From CBDFHV01 sp965247705 (GTDB lineage Bacteria > Pseudomonadota > Alphaproteobacteria > Rhodospirillales > CAMCUA01): a stretch of DNA of 64,000 nt. The translations under genes were made by a program, and so were the position numbers. Of the stretch, positions 52,176 through 60,026 are shown one piece after another. The DNA lies in assembly GCA_965247705.1 (NCBI GenBank), contig CBDFHV010000076.1, positions 1 to 64,000 of the forward strand, given 5' to 3'. Under the pieces are notes generated by a model that was not told the DNA's origin, ran no database searches, and saw nothing but the letters and a program-made list of their open reading frames with translations. Each line of letters begins with the position of its first letter. Positions within the stretch are counted from its first letter, which is position 1.

Positions 52176-52921
52176 CCTGGTCGGTCATTGCCCGCGACGG
52201 GCGAAGCGGCCTTTATGGCATCGCCGTTGCCTCCCGCTTTTTCGCCGTCGGCGCTATCTGTCCCTACACCGAAGCGGGCGTCGGCGTGGTCTCCATCCAG
52301 TCGTTGCCCAATCCGTCCCTTGGCCCCCAGGCCCTGTCGCTGCTCCGCATCGGCTACGGTCCAGGGGCGGTCCGCGACATGATCGTCGGCTCGGATTCAG
52401 CGATTTCCCTGCGTCAGCTCCACTTGATGGATCGCCACGGGCAGAGCGCCGCCTTCACCGGTGCCGACTGCATCGACTGGGCGGGCAGTCGGCAAGGGGA
52501 CGGCGTATCGGTCACCGGCAACATGCTGGCCGGCCCCGGTGTCGTCGACAGCACCACGGAGGCCTTCGCCGCTAACGAAAACCTGCCCTTCGTCGACCGC
52601 TTGCTGGCGGCCATGGAGGCGGGCGAAGCGGCGGGCGGAGACAAGCGGGGCAAGCAATCGGCGGCGCTGGCGATTCAGGGCGCCGAGCCCTATCGCCGCC
52701 TCGACATTCGGGCCGACGACCATGCCGACCCGCTGGCCGAACTGCGCCGGCTGCACGAAGTCGCGAAATCCCGCTTCCTGCCCTTCAGCCGCGCCCTTCC
52801 CACGGCCGAACACCCCTACGGGATCGGCGACCGCACGATCGTTGAAGGCTTCGTTGAGGAAGACGCCGGAAAACCCCTGGAGGAAGTAGTGCCGCTGCCC
52901 AACGACCGGACGCGCGCCTAA
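52172..52921 (+). CDS. DUF1028-family Ntn-hydrolase-like protein
   Basis: A 249-aa DUF1028 protein: TWSVIARDGRSGLYGIAVASRFFAVGA, VVSIQSLPNPSLGP, QGDGVSVTGNMLAGPGVV and GGDKRGKQSAAL are family motifs. DUF1028 is distantly related to the Ntn-hydrolase fold and is often encoded with peptide/amide ABC transporters and gamma-glutamyltransferase-type genes, suggesting hydrolysis of imported amides or peptides; biochemistry is not established. It is coupled by ATGA overlap to the permease. It converges with dppD, the two stops overlapping by 3-4 nt. Confidence 0.88.
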   Translation: MTWSVIARDGRSGLYGIAVASRFFAVGAICPYTEAGVGVVSIQSLPNPSLGPQALSLLRIGYGPGAVRDMIVGSDSAISLRQLHLMDRHGQSAAFTGADCIDWAGSRQGDGVSVTGNMLAGPGVVDSTTEAFAANENLPFVDRLLAAMEAGEAAGGDKRGKQSAALAIQGAEPYRRLDIRADDHADPLAELRRLHEVAKSRFLPFSRALPTAEHPYGIGDRTIVEGFVEEDAGKPLEEVVPLPNDRTRA

Positions 52922-53907
52922 GCTTCGCTCACTTCCTCCGCCAGCTCGTCCTTCTGCCAGCACGCCGACAGGTGGCTGCCGTCGGCCGTTTCCAGGGGCG
53001 GGACCTCGGACGCGCAGCGGTCGACGGCGAAACGACAACGTGGCAGGAAAGCACAACCATCGCCAAGGAGCGACAAGTCCGGGGGTTGGCCGTCGATGGG
53101 CTCCAGGCGCCCCTGGCGAGTTCGATCCAGGCGTGGCACCGAACGCAGCAGCGCCAGGGTATAGGGGTGCCTTGGGTGATGGTAGATTTGGCGGGCATCG
53201 CCCCGCTCGATGATCCGTCCCGCGTACATCACATTCACCCGGTCGGCGTAGCGGGCAACAACCCCCAGATTGTGGGTGATGATGACCAGCGCCACCCCCA
53301 GACGTCTGGTCAGGTCCTTCATCAGCTCCAGAATCTGCGCTTGGATCGTCACATCCAGGGCCGTCGTCGGCTCGTCGGCGATGATCAGCTTCGGCCCGCA
53401 AGAGAGCGCCATGGCGATCATCACCCGCTGGCGCATGCCGCCGCTGAAGTGGTGCGGGTACTGGGCCAGCCGACGCTCCGGATCGGCGATGCCCACCATC
53501 GCCAACAGCTCCACCGCCCGTGCCCGGGCGCCGGCATCGTCCAGGCCCAGGTGGCGGGTCACGGTTTCCGTAATTTGGGTACCGATGGAAAGCACCGGAT
53601 TGAGGGACGTCATGGGCTCCTGGAAGACCATGGCGATCTCGCCGCCGCGCACGTCCCGCATGGCGTCGTCGCCGAGGTCGAGCAGGTCCTTGCCGCGGAA
53701 TCGCATGCTGCCGCCGACGATCCGCCCGGGCGGGTCCGGCACCAGCCGCAAGATCGACAGCGCGGTCATGGACTTGCCGCAACCGGATTCCCCAACCAGG
53801 GCCACCGTTTCGCCTTCTTCAATGTCGAACGAGACGTCGTCGACGGCCTTGACCGTGCCGGCATAGGTAAAGAAGTGGGTGCGGAGGTTTTCGACCTGCA
53901 GGAGCAT
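52918..53907 (-). CDS. Peptide-type ABC transporter ATPase, DppD type
   Basis: A 329-aa ATPase: GESGCGKS Walker A (GESGCGKSMTALSI), EPMTSLNPV Q-loop typical of DppD, signature FSGGMRQRV, Walker B LIIADEPTTALD, and the Cys-containing oligopeptide tail (FLPRCRFAVDRC). ATG 53907 was chosen at MLLQVENLRTHFF; the longer frame has non-family residues. It lies on the minus strand, separated from the F-A-B-C genes it should serve, convergent with DUF1028. It may have been inverted relative to the ancestral D-F order. Confidence 0.92.
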   Translation of the reverse strand: MLLQVENLRTHFFTYAGTVKAVDDVSFDIEEGETVALVGESGCGKSMTALSILRLVPDPPGRIVGGSMRFRGKDLLDLGDDAMRDVRGGEIAMVFQEPMTSLNPVLSIGTQITETVTRHLGLDDAGARARAVELLAMVGIADPERRLAQYPHHFSGGMRQRVMIAMALSCGPKLIIADEPTTALDVTIQAQILELMKDLTRRLGVALVIITHNLGVVARYADRVNVMYAGRIIERGDARQIYHHPRHPYTLALLRSVPRLDRTRQGRLEPIDGQPPDLSLLGDGCAFLPRCRFAVDRCASEVPPLETADGSHLSACWQKDELAEEVSEA

Positions 53908-54001
53908 GGGGAATGTCCGGGTTTGTCCGTCGGGGCGCGCTGTCCGTGCGCAACCGCTCAAGGGTAGCGCATCGCCCGCGCCGCGGGGAGTCTCGGCACC
54001 A

Positions 54002-54961
54002 CTACTCGAGCACCAGCCGCGGCAGGTAGCACGACACCACCCAGTTGGGCCGGTCGACGATCTCGCTGATCCTGAGATCGGCGCAAACGCTGATCAGCAT
54101 GTAGGCCTCTTCCGCCGTCATCCCGAACCGGGGCACCATGAGGTCGATCATGCCGCGCACGCATTCCTTGGCTGCCCGCATGAGATCCGGCCCGATGCCC
54201 GTGGTCACCTCGTAGCCCTTGGCGTCCAGGTGGCGGCTGACCGGCCCCGGAGTGACGAAGCGGGGGAAGCGGAGGTTGGCGTCCTTGACCAGGTCCAGCT
54301 TGACGGTGACGTGGGCGAGGGTCTCGATGGCGGTGCCGCAGACCTCCCCGTCGCCCTGGGCGGCGTGGGGGTCGCCGATACCGAACAGCGCCCCCTCCAC
54401 TTCGACCGGCAGGTACAGATCGACACCGATGGTCAGGTCGCGGATATCCATGTTGCCGCCGGTTCGGTAAGGCGGGATGGTGCTGTGCTTTCCGGGGACG
54501 GCGCGGGCGACGCCGATGGTGCCGCAGAAGGGCTTCAAGGGTACCCGGCCGCCGGGGCCGAACGCCGCGGGCTGTTGTAGGCTCTGATCGAACGTCCAGA
54601 TGTTGATGGCCGCTTCCGGAAAGTCCTCGGCCAGGAGGCCGAACCCGGGAACCAGCGCCGTCCACCCCCATCCGGGGGACTCGAAACCGGTCAACGTCAC
54701 CTTGAGCGCGTCCCCCGGCTGGGCCCCGTCGACGAACAGCGGGCCCGAGATCGCGTTGACCCGGGTGAAGTCCAGGTTGCGCACGTCGTCGGGTCCGGAA
54801 TCCCGCGTGATCTGGCCCAGGGTGCTGTCGATATCGCGGACCGCAATCTCGGTTCCCGGCGCCACGTGAAGCGCCGGGGGACAGGCATTGTCCCAGCTCA
54901 AATGCTGCTGTTCCCGGTGGATCGTGTGACCGCCGAAATGCGGTGATGCCGCGCAAGCCAT
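54002..54961 (-). CDS. Acetamidase/formamidase-family protein
   Basis: A 319-aa FmdA/AmdA-type amidase that hydrolyses formamide, acetamide or related short amides to ammonia and the acid. Motifs: GDALKVTLTGF, PFCGTIGVARAV, IPPYRTGGNMDIRDLTIGVDLYLPVEV, GALFGIGDPHAAQGDGEVCGTAIE (active-site region), and the C-terminal YMLISVCADLRISEIVD. GGAGG precedes the ATG at 54961. Length is shorter than the ~400-aa formamidase FmdA but usual for the prokaryotic family. It is divergent from the enolase-superfamily gene at 55134. Confidence 0.88.
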   Translation of the reverse strand: MACAASPHFGGHTIHREQQHLSWDNACPPALHVAPGTEIAVRDIDSTLGQITRDSGPDDVRNLDFTRVNAISGPLFVDGAQPGDALKVTLTGFESPGWGWTALVPGFGLLAEDFPEAAINIWTFDQSLQQPAAFGPGGRVPLKPFCGTIGVARAVPGKHSTIPPYRTGGNMDIRDLTIGVDLYLPVEVEGALFGIGDPHAAQGDGEVCGTAIETLAHVTVKLDLVKDANLRFPRFVTPGPVSRHLDAKGYEVTTGIGPDLMRAAKECVRGMIDLMVPRFGMTAEEAYMLISVCADLRISEIVDRPNWVVSCYLPRLVLE

Positions 54962-55043
54962 GACCAAGCCTCCATCCTTCCCCTTCGACCGGCGGCCGAA
55001 CGACCCATCATGACACCATTCGGGACCACGGCCCACGCAAGAA

Positions 55044-55093
55044 CATGCAACCGCGCTGGCGCCCTTTTGGTTCCTGGATCTGTTCGTTGCATG
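55044..55093. promoter_or_regulatory. Inverted repeat in divergent promoter region
   Basis: CATGCAAC (55044-55051) and GTTGCATG (55086-55093) are perfect 8-bp inverted half-sites with centres 42 bp (about four helical turns) apart, between the amidase (start 54961) and the enolase-family gene (start 55134). They could be two operators for one regulator; TAGTAT just downstream of the second could be a -10. Confidence 0.35.
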
Positions 55094-55133
55094 GCGTAGT
55101 ATCCCCGCCTGGATGCACCATGGGGAAGGGTCG

Positions 55134-56264
55134 ATGAAAATCACCGAAGTCCGGACGACGCCACTGCTGGTCCCCTACAAGAAACCCTTCTACTGGTCCC
55201 AAGGGGTTATTGACGGCGCCTGCGTGGTCCTGGTGGAAGTCTTGACCGACGACGGCGTGACCGGCTACGGCGAATGTGTCGCAACCCCGACCGCGGCGGG
55301 CATCCAGGCCTTTCTGACCGAAGCCGCCCGGTTCTGTATCGGCCGCAGTCCGTTCGAGAATTCCCGCATCGTGGCCGACGCCTATCACGGCCTGTTTCAG
55401 GCCCAGGGAACCTGCAGCGCGCCCCGCTTCGCCGGGCAGGTGCTGGCCGGGCTGGAAATGGCCTTGTGGGATATCATGGGCAAAGCGGTCGGGCGTCCGG
55501 TGCACGAACTCCTCGGCGGCGCCGTCCATGAGGCGATCCAATACTTCGGCTTCCCCCAGGGCCGCACGGCGGAGGAAATCGCCGCCGAGGCCCGCGCCTT
55601 CGCCGACGCCGGCTTCGACGTCATCTACGTCAAGGTCGGCCAGGAGGACGCGGAAGATCTTGCCATCGTCGAGCAGGTGCGGGCCGCCATCGGGCCGGAG
55701 CGGCGCCTGCGCCTGGATCCCAACGAGCACTGGACCGCCCTGGTCGCCGGCCGCCTGCTGCCGAAGATTGCGCCGTTCGATATCGAGTTCGTGGAACAAC
55801 CCACCGACTGCGAAAGCCTGTCGGCCCTCGCCCAGGTGCGCGCCTCCAGCTCCATCGCCATCGCCGCCGATCAGTGCGTCTTCACCCCCTACGACGCCTA
55901 CGACGTGTGCCGGTCCGGGGCGGCGGACCTGATCGTGCTGGGCCTGCACGAGACCGGCGGCATCACGCGGTTCGTCGCCGCGGGCCGCATCGCCGAGGCG
56001 GCCGGCATCGACATCTGCGCCCATGGCCTTTACGAGACCGGCATCACCACCTGCGCCACCCATCAGGCGGCCGCCGTCCTGCCCAACCTCGACGACGGCA
56101 ACCAGTACATGAACCACTTCCTGGAATGGGACATCATCCAAAGCCCCGACCTGACCCTCGACAGGGGCCGGCTCCCGGTCCTCCAAGGCCCCGGCCTGGG
56201 CTTCGACATCGACCCCGACGCGGTAGCGCGCGCGGAGGCGCTGCATGATCACCGGGCCGGTTGA
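55134..56264 (+). CDS. Enolase-superfamily (mandelate racemase/muconate lactonising) enzyme
   Basis: A 376-aa member of the MR/MLE group. The capping domain has VTGYGECVATPT. In the barrel: the second-strand KxK region (FDVIYVKVGQ), three metal ligands in RLRLDPNEHW (Asp), DIEFVEQPTD (Glu) and IAIAADQCV (Asp), and C-terminal AHGLYETGITTCATHQ. Such enzymes abstract the alpha proton of carboxylates for dehydration, racemisation or cycloisomerisation. A sugar-acid dehydratase or amino-acid racemase role is possible, but substrate cannot be assigned. The start is ATG 55134. It is divergent from the amidase; the PIN remnant follows. Confidence 0.85.
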   Translation: MKITEVRTTPLLVPYKKPFYWSQGVIDGACVVLVEVLTDDGVTGYGECVATPTAAGIQAFLTEAARFCIGRSPFENSRIVADAYHGLFQAQGTCSAPRFAGQVLAGLEMALWDIMGKAVGRPVHELLGGAVHEAIQYFGFPQGRTAEEIAAEARAFADAGFDVIYVKVGQEDAEDLAIVEQVRAAIGPERRLRLDPNEHWTALVAGRLLPKIAPFDIEFVEQPTDCESLSALAQVRASSSIAIAADQCVFTPYDAYDVCRSGAADLIVLGLHETGGITRFVAAGRIAEAAGIDICAHGLYETGITTCATHQAAAVLPNLDDGNQYMNHFLEWDIIQSPDLTLDRGRLPVLQGPGLGFDIDPDAVARAEALHDHRAG

Positions 56265-56337
56265 GGTCTTGGGTCGGCTGGTCCCAGGCGCTGTCGCCTG
56301 TGATGGACCGACGCCGGCTGAATTTCGGACCGTCTGA

Positions 56338-56457
56338 ACGGAAAGTGGGGCGCGCAGGATCGCCACCGGCGACAAGAATCTGCTCGCATTGGCCGAGCAT
56401 CAGGAAATTCAGATCGTCACGGCTTGGGAGTTTCGAAATGCAGGGACACAATTCTAA
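56338..56457 (+). pseudogene. C-terminal remnant of a PIN-domain toxin
   Basis: From 56356 the frame reads RIATGDKNLLALAEHQEIQI then VTAWEFRNAGTQF and a TAA stop at 56455-56457. TGDKxLLxLAExxxIxIVTxxEF is the C-terminal half of PIN domains (last acidic metal ligand in TGD). A TGA at 56335-56337 blocks it upstream, and the N-terminal two thirds are missing. It lies near an intact PIN gene on the opposite strand (56497), suggesting two independent toxin loci at one spot. Confidence 0.6.
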
Positions 56458-56496
56458 TTTGTCCGAGTATGTAGCCGCGATTTCGGCCCCGTCCCC

Positions 56497-56919
56497 TCAA
56501 TATCCGGGCAGCCGTTTTCGGAACGCGGCGGGCGCCAGGATGGGCACGGAGAACGTCTCCGCCAGGACGAGAAGGTCCTTGTCGCCGGTCACCAAAGTGT
56601 CGGCCTTGGCTGCGAGGGCCAGTTCCAGAAACGGACGGTCGAAGGGATCGCGGCATTCGGGCACCTCGGTCGGATTGGGCACCGAGATTGTCTCGCACCA
56701 TGGTAGATAGTCTCCCAGCAGGTTTTCGCGTTCGTCGCCGGTCAGCCGGAACCTGGAATAGGACACCACGCGGATCAGTTCCGCCGCGGTGTCGTGGCTG
56801 GCCAGCGGACGCAGCGTGGTCGACAGCCAAGCCTGGCGCAGCCATGACACGGAACCGGCAGGAAACAACAGGGCCGAGAGCAGGACGTTGAAGTCGAGAA
56901 CCGCGCGGGGCGGGTTCAT
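56497..56919 (-). CDS. PIN-domain ribonuclease toxin (VapC-like)
   Basis: A 140-aa PIN-family toxin of the 'putative toxin-antitoxin system toxin component' group. The acidic active site is visible: Asp in VLDFNVLLSALL, Glu in AAELIRV, Asp in CRDPFDRPFLELA, and Asp in LVTGDKDLL. Such proteins cleave RNA, often tRNA or rRNA. It overlaps its antitoxin gene by 4 nt (ATGA), typical antitoxin-first order. It is convergent with the PIN remnant at 56338. Confidence 0.87.
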   Translation of the reverse strand: MNPPRAVLDFNVLLSALLFPAGSVSWLRQAWLSTTLRPLASHDTAAELIRVVSYSRFRLTGDERENLLGDYLPWCETISVPNPTEVPECRDPFDRPFLELALAAKADTLVTGDKDLLVLAETFSVPILAPAAFRKRLPGY

Positions 56920-57068
56920 TCGGCTGGCTTGGACCCGTCTCGTGCCCAGGCCACCGCGTCGGCCATGTCTTCCTCGGTGATCCCCATGTCGGCCAGCTTG
57001 GCGCGCACGGCGTGGGCCCGGTTGAGCCGCTCGGGCGTCGGCACGATCCGATCATTCTCCTCAGTCAC
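56916..57068 (-). CDS. Small antitoxin for the PIN toxin
   Basis: A 50-aa protein with GTG start at 57068 and GGAG 9 nt upstream. It reads VPTPERLNRAHAVRAKLADM followed by GITEEDMADAVAWARD. This resembles short antitoxins that precede PIN-family toxins; the acidic C-terminal part may wrap the toxin. No clear DNA-binding motif is recognised in it. The stop overlaps the toxin start by 4 nt, indicating translational coupling. It is too short for usual ORF thresholds. Confidence 0.7.
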   Translation of the reverse strand: MTEENDRIVPTPERLNRAHAVRAKLADMGITEEDMADAVAWARDGSKPAE

Positions 57069-57101
57069 GTCGAATTACTCCGTTCACATGCAGTCTTTCG
57101 T

Positions 57102-58067
57102 TCACGAAGCGGCGCGCCGCGGTGCGGGGGGCGTCACGTACTCGGCGAGGTCCGCATCGTCCACGGCCCGCACCGCCCCGGCCGCGACATCGGCCGAGAC
57201 CGGCAGCAGGGGTGGGCGCGGCATGGCGCTGTCGATGACGCCCAGGTGTCTGAGGCCTTCCTTGATGCGGGTATGCATGTCCATGCGGGGTGGCGCGCCG
57301 TAGATGCTGCGGACCACCGGATAGAGGCGGTCGCTGGCCGCCCGCATGGCCTTCAGGTCTTCCGCCTGGGTGGCTTGCCACAGGTCGATCAGGAAGTGGG
57401 GCGCGAGGCTGGCGAGGCCCGACAGGATACCGTCGGCGCCCACCGCGCACTGGGCCAGGAACCAGTCGAAGTTGGACGGCAGCATGGCGACCCCGGGGGC
57501 CTCGGCCTTGAGGCGCCGGTAGTTGTCCTCGTAGGCGGTCATGGTGTCGCTGCCTTCCTTGATGGCGATGACGCCGGGCAATTTGGCGATCTCCATCAGG
57601 GTGTCGGTCGGATAGCCGCAGCCGGACGCCAGGGCGTACTGGAAGATGGAGACGGGAAGGCCCACCGCCTCCTGGACCGTACGCACGTAGGCAACCGGCG
57701 CCGCGGTGCCGGCGCCGCCGGCGGCGAAGTTGGGAATGGGAAACAGCACCGCCACCTCGGCCCCGGCCTCGCGGGCGTCCCGGGCCTGCTCGATGGCCTC
57801 GGCCGTGGAATAGGGGATGATGCCGGCCAACAGGGGTTTGGCGCCGGCAATGTGTTTCCCCGTCGCCTCGATGACCGCGATCCGCTCGTCGCGGGTCAGG
57901 GCCGCGCCCTCGCCGGCATGACCGTTGACGAACACCGCCGAGATGCCGTCGGGCGTCGCGCAATAGTCCAGGAGGCAACCGTAGCCGTCCCAGTCGATGG
58001 CGCCGTCCCCATGGAACGGCAGCACGGTGGCGACGATCACGCCGCCGCCGAGGTCTGGATATGTCAC
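57102..58067 (-). CDS. DapA/NAL-family aldolase or lyase
   Basis: A 321-aa class I TIM-barrel lyase of the dihydrodipicolinate synthase/N-acetylneuraminate lyase family. The Schiff-base Lys is in VIAIKEGSD; NGHAGEGAALTRDER corresponds to the G-x-x-GE motif; SIFQYA is at the catalytic Tyr position. DapA-family members in catabolic loci often act on 2-keto-3-deoxy sugar acids (KDG aldolase or dehydratase), which suits a partner of the enolase-family dehydratase at 55134. Starts at GTG 58067 with a GGGAG site. A housekeeping DapA role is less likely. Confidence 0.85.
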   Translation of the reverse strand: MTYPDLGGGVIVATVLPFHGDGAIDWDGYGCLLDYCATPDGISAVFVNGHAGEGAALTRDERIAVIEATGKHIAGAKPLLAGIIPYSTAEAIEQARDAREAGAEVAVLFPIPNFAAGGAGTAAPVAYVRTVQEAVGLPVSIFQYALASGCGYPTDTLMEIAKLPGVIAIKEGSDTMTAYEDNYRRLKAEAPGVAMLPSNFDWFLAQCAVGADGILSGLASLAPHFLIDLWQATQAEDLKAMRAASDRLYPVVRSIYGAPPRMDMHTRIKEGLRHLGVIDSAMPRPPLLPVSADVAAGAVRAVDDADLAEYVTPPAPRRAAS

Positions 58068-58102
58068 GGTGTTTTTCTCCCGGATTTCATTTCTTCAAGT
58101 AT

Positions 58103-59872
58103 CTACGGAAGCACAAGAGCGGGCGTCAGGTCGGTGGCCGGGGCCGGGCGGGCGAAGAGAAATCCCTGTCCCTGCAAACAGCCGTTGTCGCTGAATATAT
58201 CCCGTTGCTTCTCGGTCTCGATCCCCTTTCCCACGGTCGCGATCTGAAAGCACCGCGCCGCGCCGATGATGGCCCTCAGCAGGGAATCGTTTCCCGGGTT
58301 TCCGCCGATTCCCGCCATCACACCCTGGCCCACCTTGATCGCGTCCACGGGCGCGGTCCGCAACGCCGTCAGGGACGCCTGACCGTCTCCGAAGTCGTCC
58401 ATGACCAGGGAAACGCCCGCCGCGCGCAGTTCGTTCAGGCGCGCCACCGCGTCGAAGGACCTGTCGGCAAGGACCGTTCCCGGAAACTCCAGGGTCAACC
58501 GGTCCGGCGGCAGGCCGGAATGGGACAGGGTATCGGTGACGGATCGGACAATACCGGGCGCGCGTAGATGGGACGGCGCCAGGTTCACGGACAACCGGAA
58601 ATCTTTCGCGCCGCCTTTCAGCCACGACGCCGCCTGTCGACAGGCCCGATCCAGCACCCAGTTGTCCAGAGTCGCCGAAAGCTCTGTTGTTTCCGCCAGT
58701 TGGAAGACCTCGCGGGGCGGGATGTCTCCCCGCTTGGGATGGAGCCATCGCAACAGGGCTTCGACGGCAACGACTTTCCCGGAAACCAGATCAAATATGG
58801 GTTGATAGTGCAGCGCCAAGCCGTCACCCGAGAGGGCGATCAGCAGGTCCGACTCGAGGGAGAGGAGTCGATGGGCTTCTTCGTCCCATTCCGAGGTGTA
58901 GAAATGAAACGCGCCAGGGCCCTGCCGTTTGGCCCGGTACATGGCCTTGTCGGCGCATTTGAGGAGCTCGTCCAAGGACCCGCCGTCTTCGGGAAATAGC
59001 GAGATCCCCACGCTGGCCGAAAGGACCGCCTTGTGGGAAGCGGCCGGTAGAGGCAGGGCCAGGGAATCGATCAAATGTTGGGCCACGTTCTTGACGGCCG
59101 TCGGACCGGAGAGGTCCGTGACCATGACGGCAAATTCGTCGCCGCCCAGGCGGGCCACCGTATCCATGCCGCGCACGACCGTCTCAAAGCGCTTCGCCGC
59201 CTGACGCAAGATCTCGTCGCCGGCGGCGTGACCCCAGCGGTCATTGACCTCCTTGAAGCCGTCGAGATCGAGGTAGAGCACGCCAATGCGGGTGTCGTGG
59301 CGCCGCGCCGCCGCCGCCGACTGGGCGAAGCGCTCGGACAGAAGCTTGCGGTTCGGCAGCCCCGTGAGAGCGTCGTAGTTGGCATGGCGCCAGGCCTGTT
59401 CCTCGGACAGTTTGCGTTGGCTAATGTCCGTGGCGACGCCGCCCAATCCCAACAAGACACCCTGGTCGTCCGTAATCGGAAACTTGACGGACAACACATG
59501 CGACACTTTCCGACCGGGCCGCGGGTTTTGCTCGGCCACAATTTCGCGGCCGGATTCCATCACCATGCGGTCGCTGGCGCCGAACGTCTCCGCCTGTTGG
59601 GCGGGGAAGATGTCCAAGGCCGTCTTGCCGATGGCCGCGCCGCGCGCCAGGCCATTCCAATCCTCGAAAGTATGGTTGGTGAGCAGGTATCGCCCTTCCG
59701 TGTCCTTGATGTAGACGGCGGCCTCGGTGTGTTCCGCCAGGGCCCTGAGATAGAACTCCTCGATGGCGCGACCGGACGCCGCAGGCTCGTTCCCGTGGAC
59801 CTGCGATCGGCCGCGCCGGGACCGGCCCTTGGATGTGGCGGTCTTGCGACGATTGCCGCTGTCTGGATTCAT
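58103..59872 (-). CDS. PAS-GGDEF-EAL protein with intact cyclase and altered phosphodiesterase site
   Basis: A 589-aa cytoplasmic protein: PAS ~35-155, GGDEF ~168-325, EAL ~340-585. The cyclase motif is intact (GGDEF 243-247) with a product-inhibition I-site R234-x-x-D237. In the EAL domain, the EAL (371-373) and Asp pair (DDFG at 492-495) are retained, but the catalytic Glu of AEGVET is Lys549 (VGKGIET), and the KID motif reads KVG (513-515). Phosphodiesterase activity is therefore probably lost, and it should act as a diguanylate cyclase with an EAL-like binding domain. No membrane segments are seen. Divergent from the HyuB gene at 60027. Confidence 0.88.
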   Translation of the reverse strand: MNPDSGNRRKTATSKGRSRRGRSQVHGNEPAASGRAIEEFYLRALAEHTEAAVYIKDTEGRYLLTNHTFEDWNGLARGAAIGKTALDIFPAQQAETFGASDRMVMESGREIVAEQNPRPGRKVSHVLSVKFPITDDQGVLLGLGGVATDISQRKLSEEQAWRHANYDALTGLPNRKLLSERFAQSAAAARRHDTRIGVLYLDLDGFKEVNDRWGHAAGDEILRQAAKRFETVVRGMDTVARLGGDEFAVMVTDLSGPTAVKNVAQHLIDSLALPLPAASHKAVLSASVGISLFPEDGGSLDELLKCADKAMYRAKRQGPGAFHFYTSEWDEEAHRLLSLESDLLIALSGDGLALHYQPIFDLVSGKVVAVEALLRWLHPKRGDIPPREVFQLAETTELSATLDNWVLDRACRQAASWLKGGAKDFRLSVNLAPSHLRAPGIVRSVTDTLSHSGLPPDRLTLEFPGTVLADRSFDAVARLNELRAAGVSLVMDDFGDGQASLTALRTAPVDAIKVGQGVMAGIGGNPGNDSLLRAIIGAARCFQIATVGKGIETEKQRDIFSDNGCLQGQGFLFARPAPATDLTPALVLP

Positions 59873-60026
59873 CGGGCTCTCGACCTTTCCTCCGCCAAGG
59901 ACGCGGAATCGAACGTCGAAAAAGGTACCACGTTGGAAATCACTTTGATAACCGACGGGAAATGGGATGATCTCCGTTTAGTCGCAATGAATCAACGAAG
60001 CCCTGATGACGACGCCGGAGGACCCC

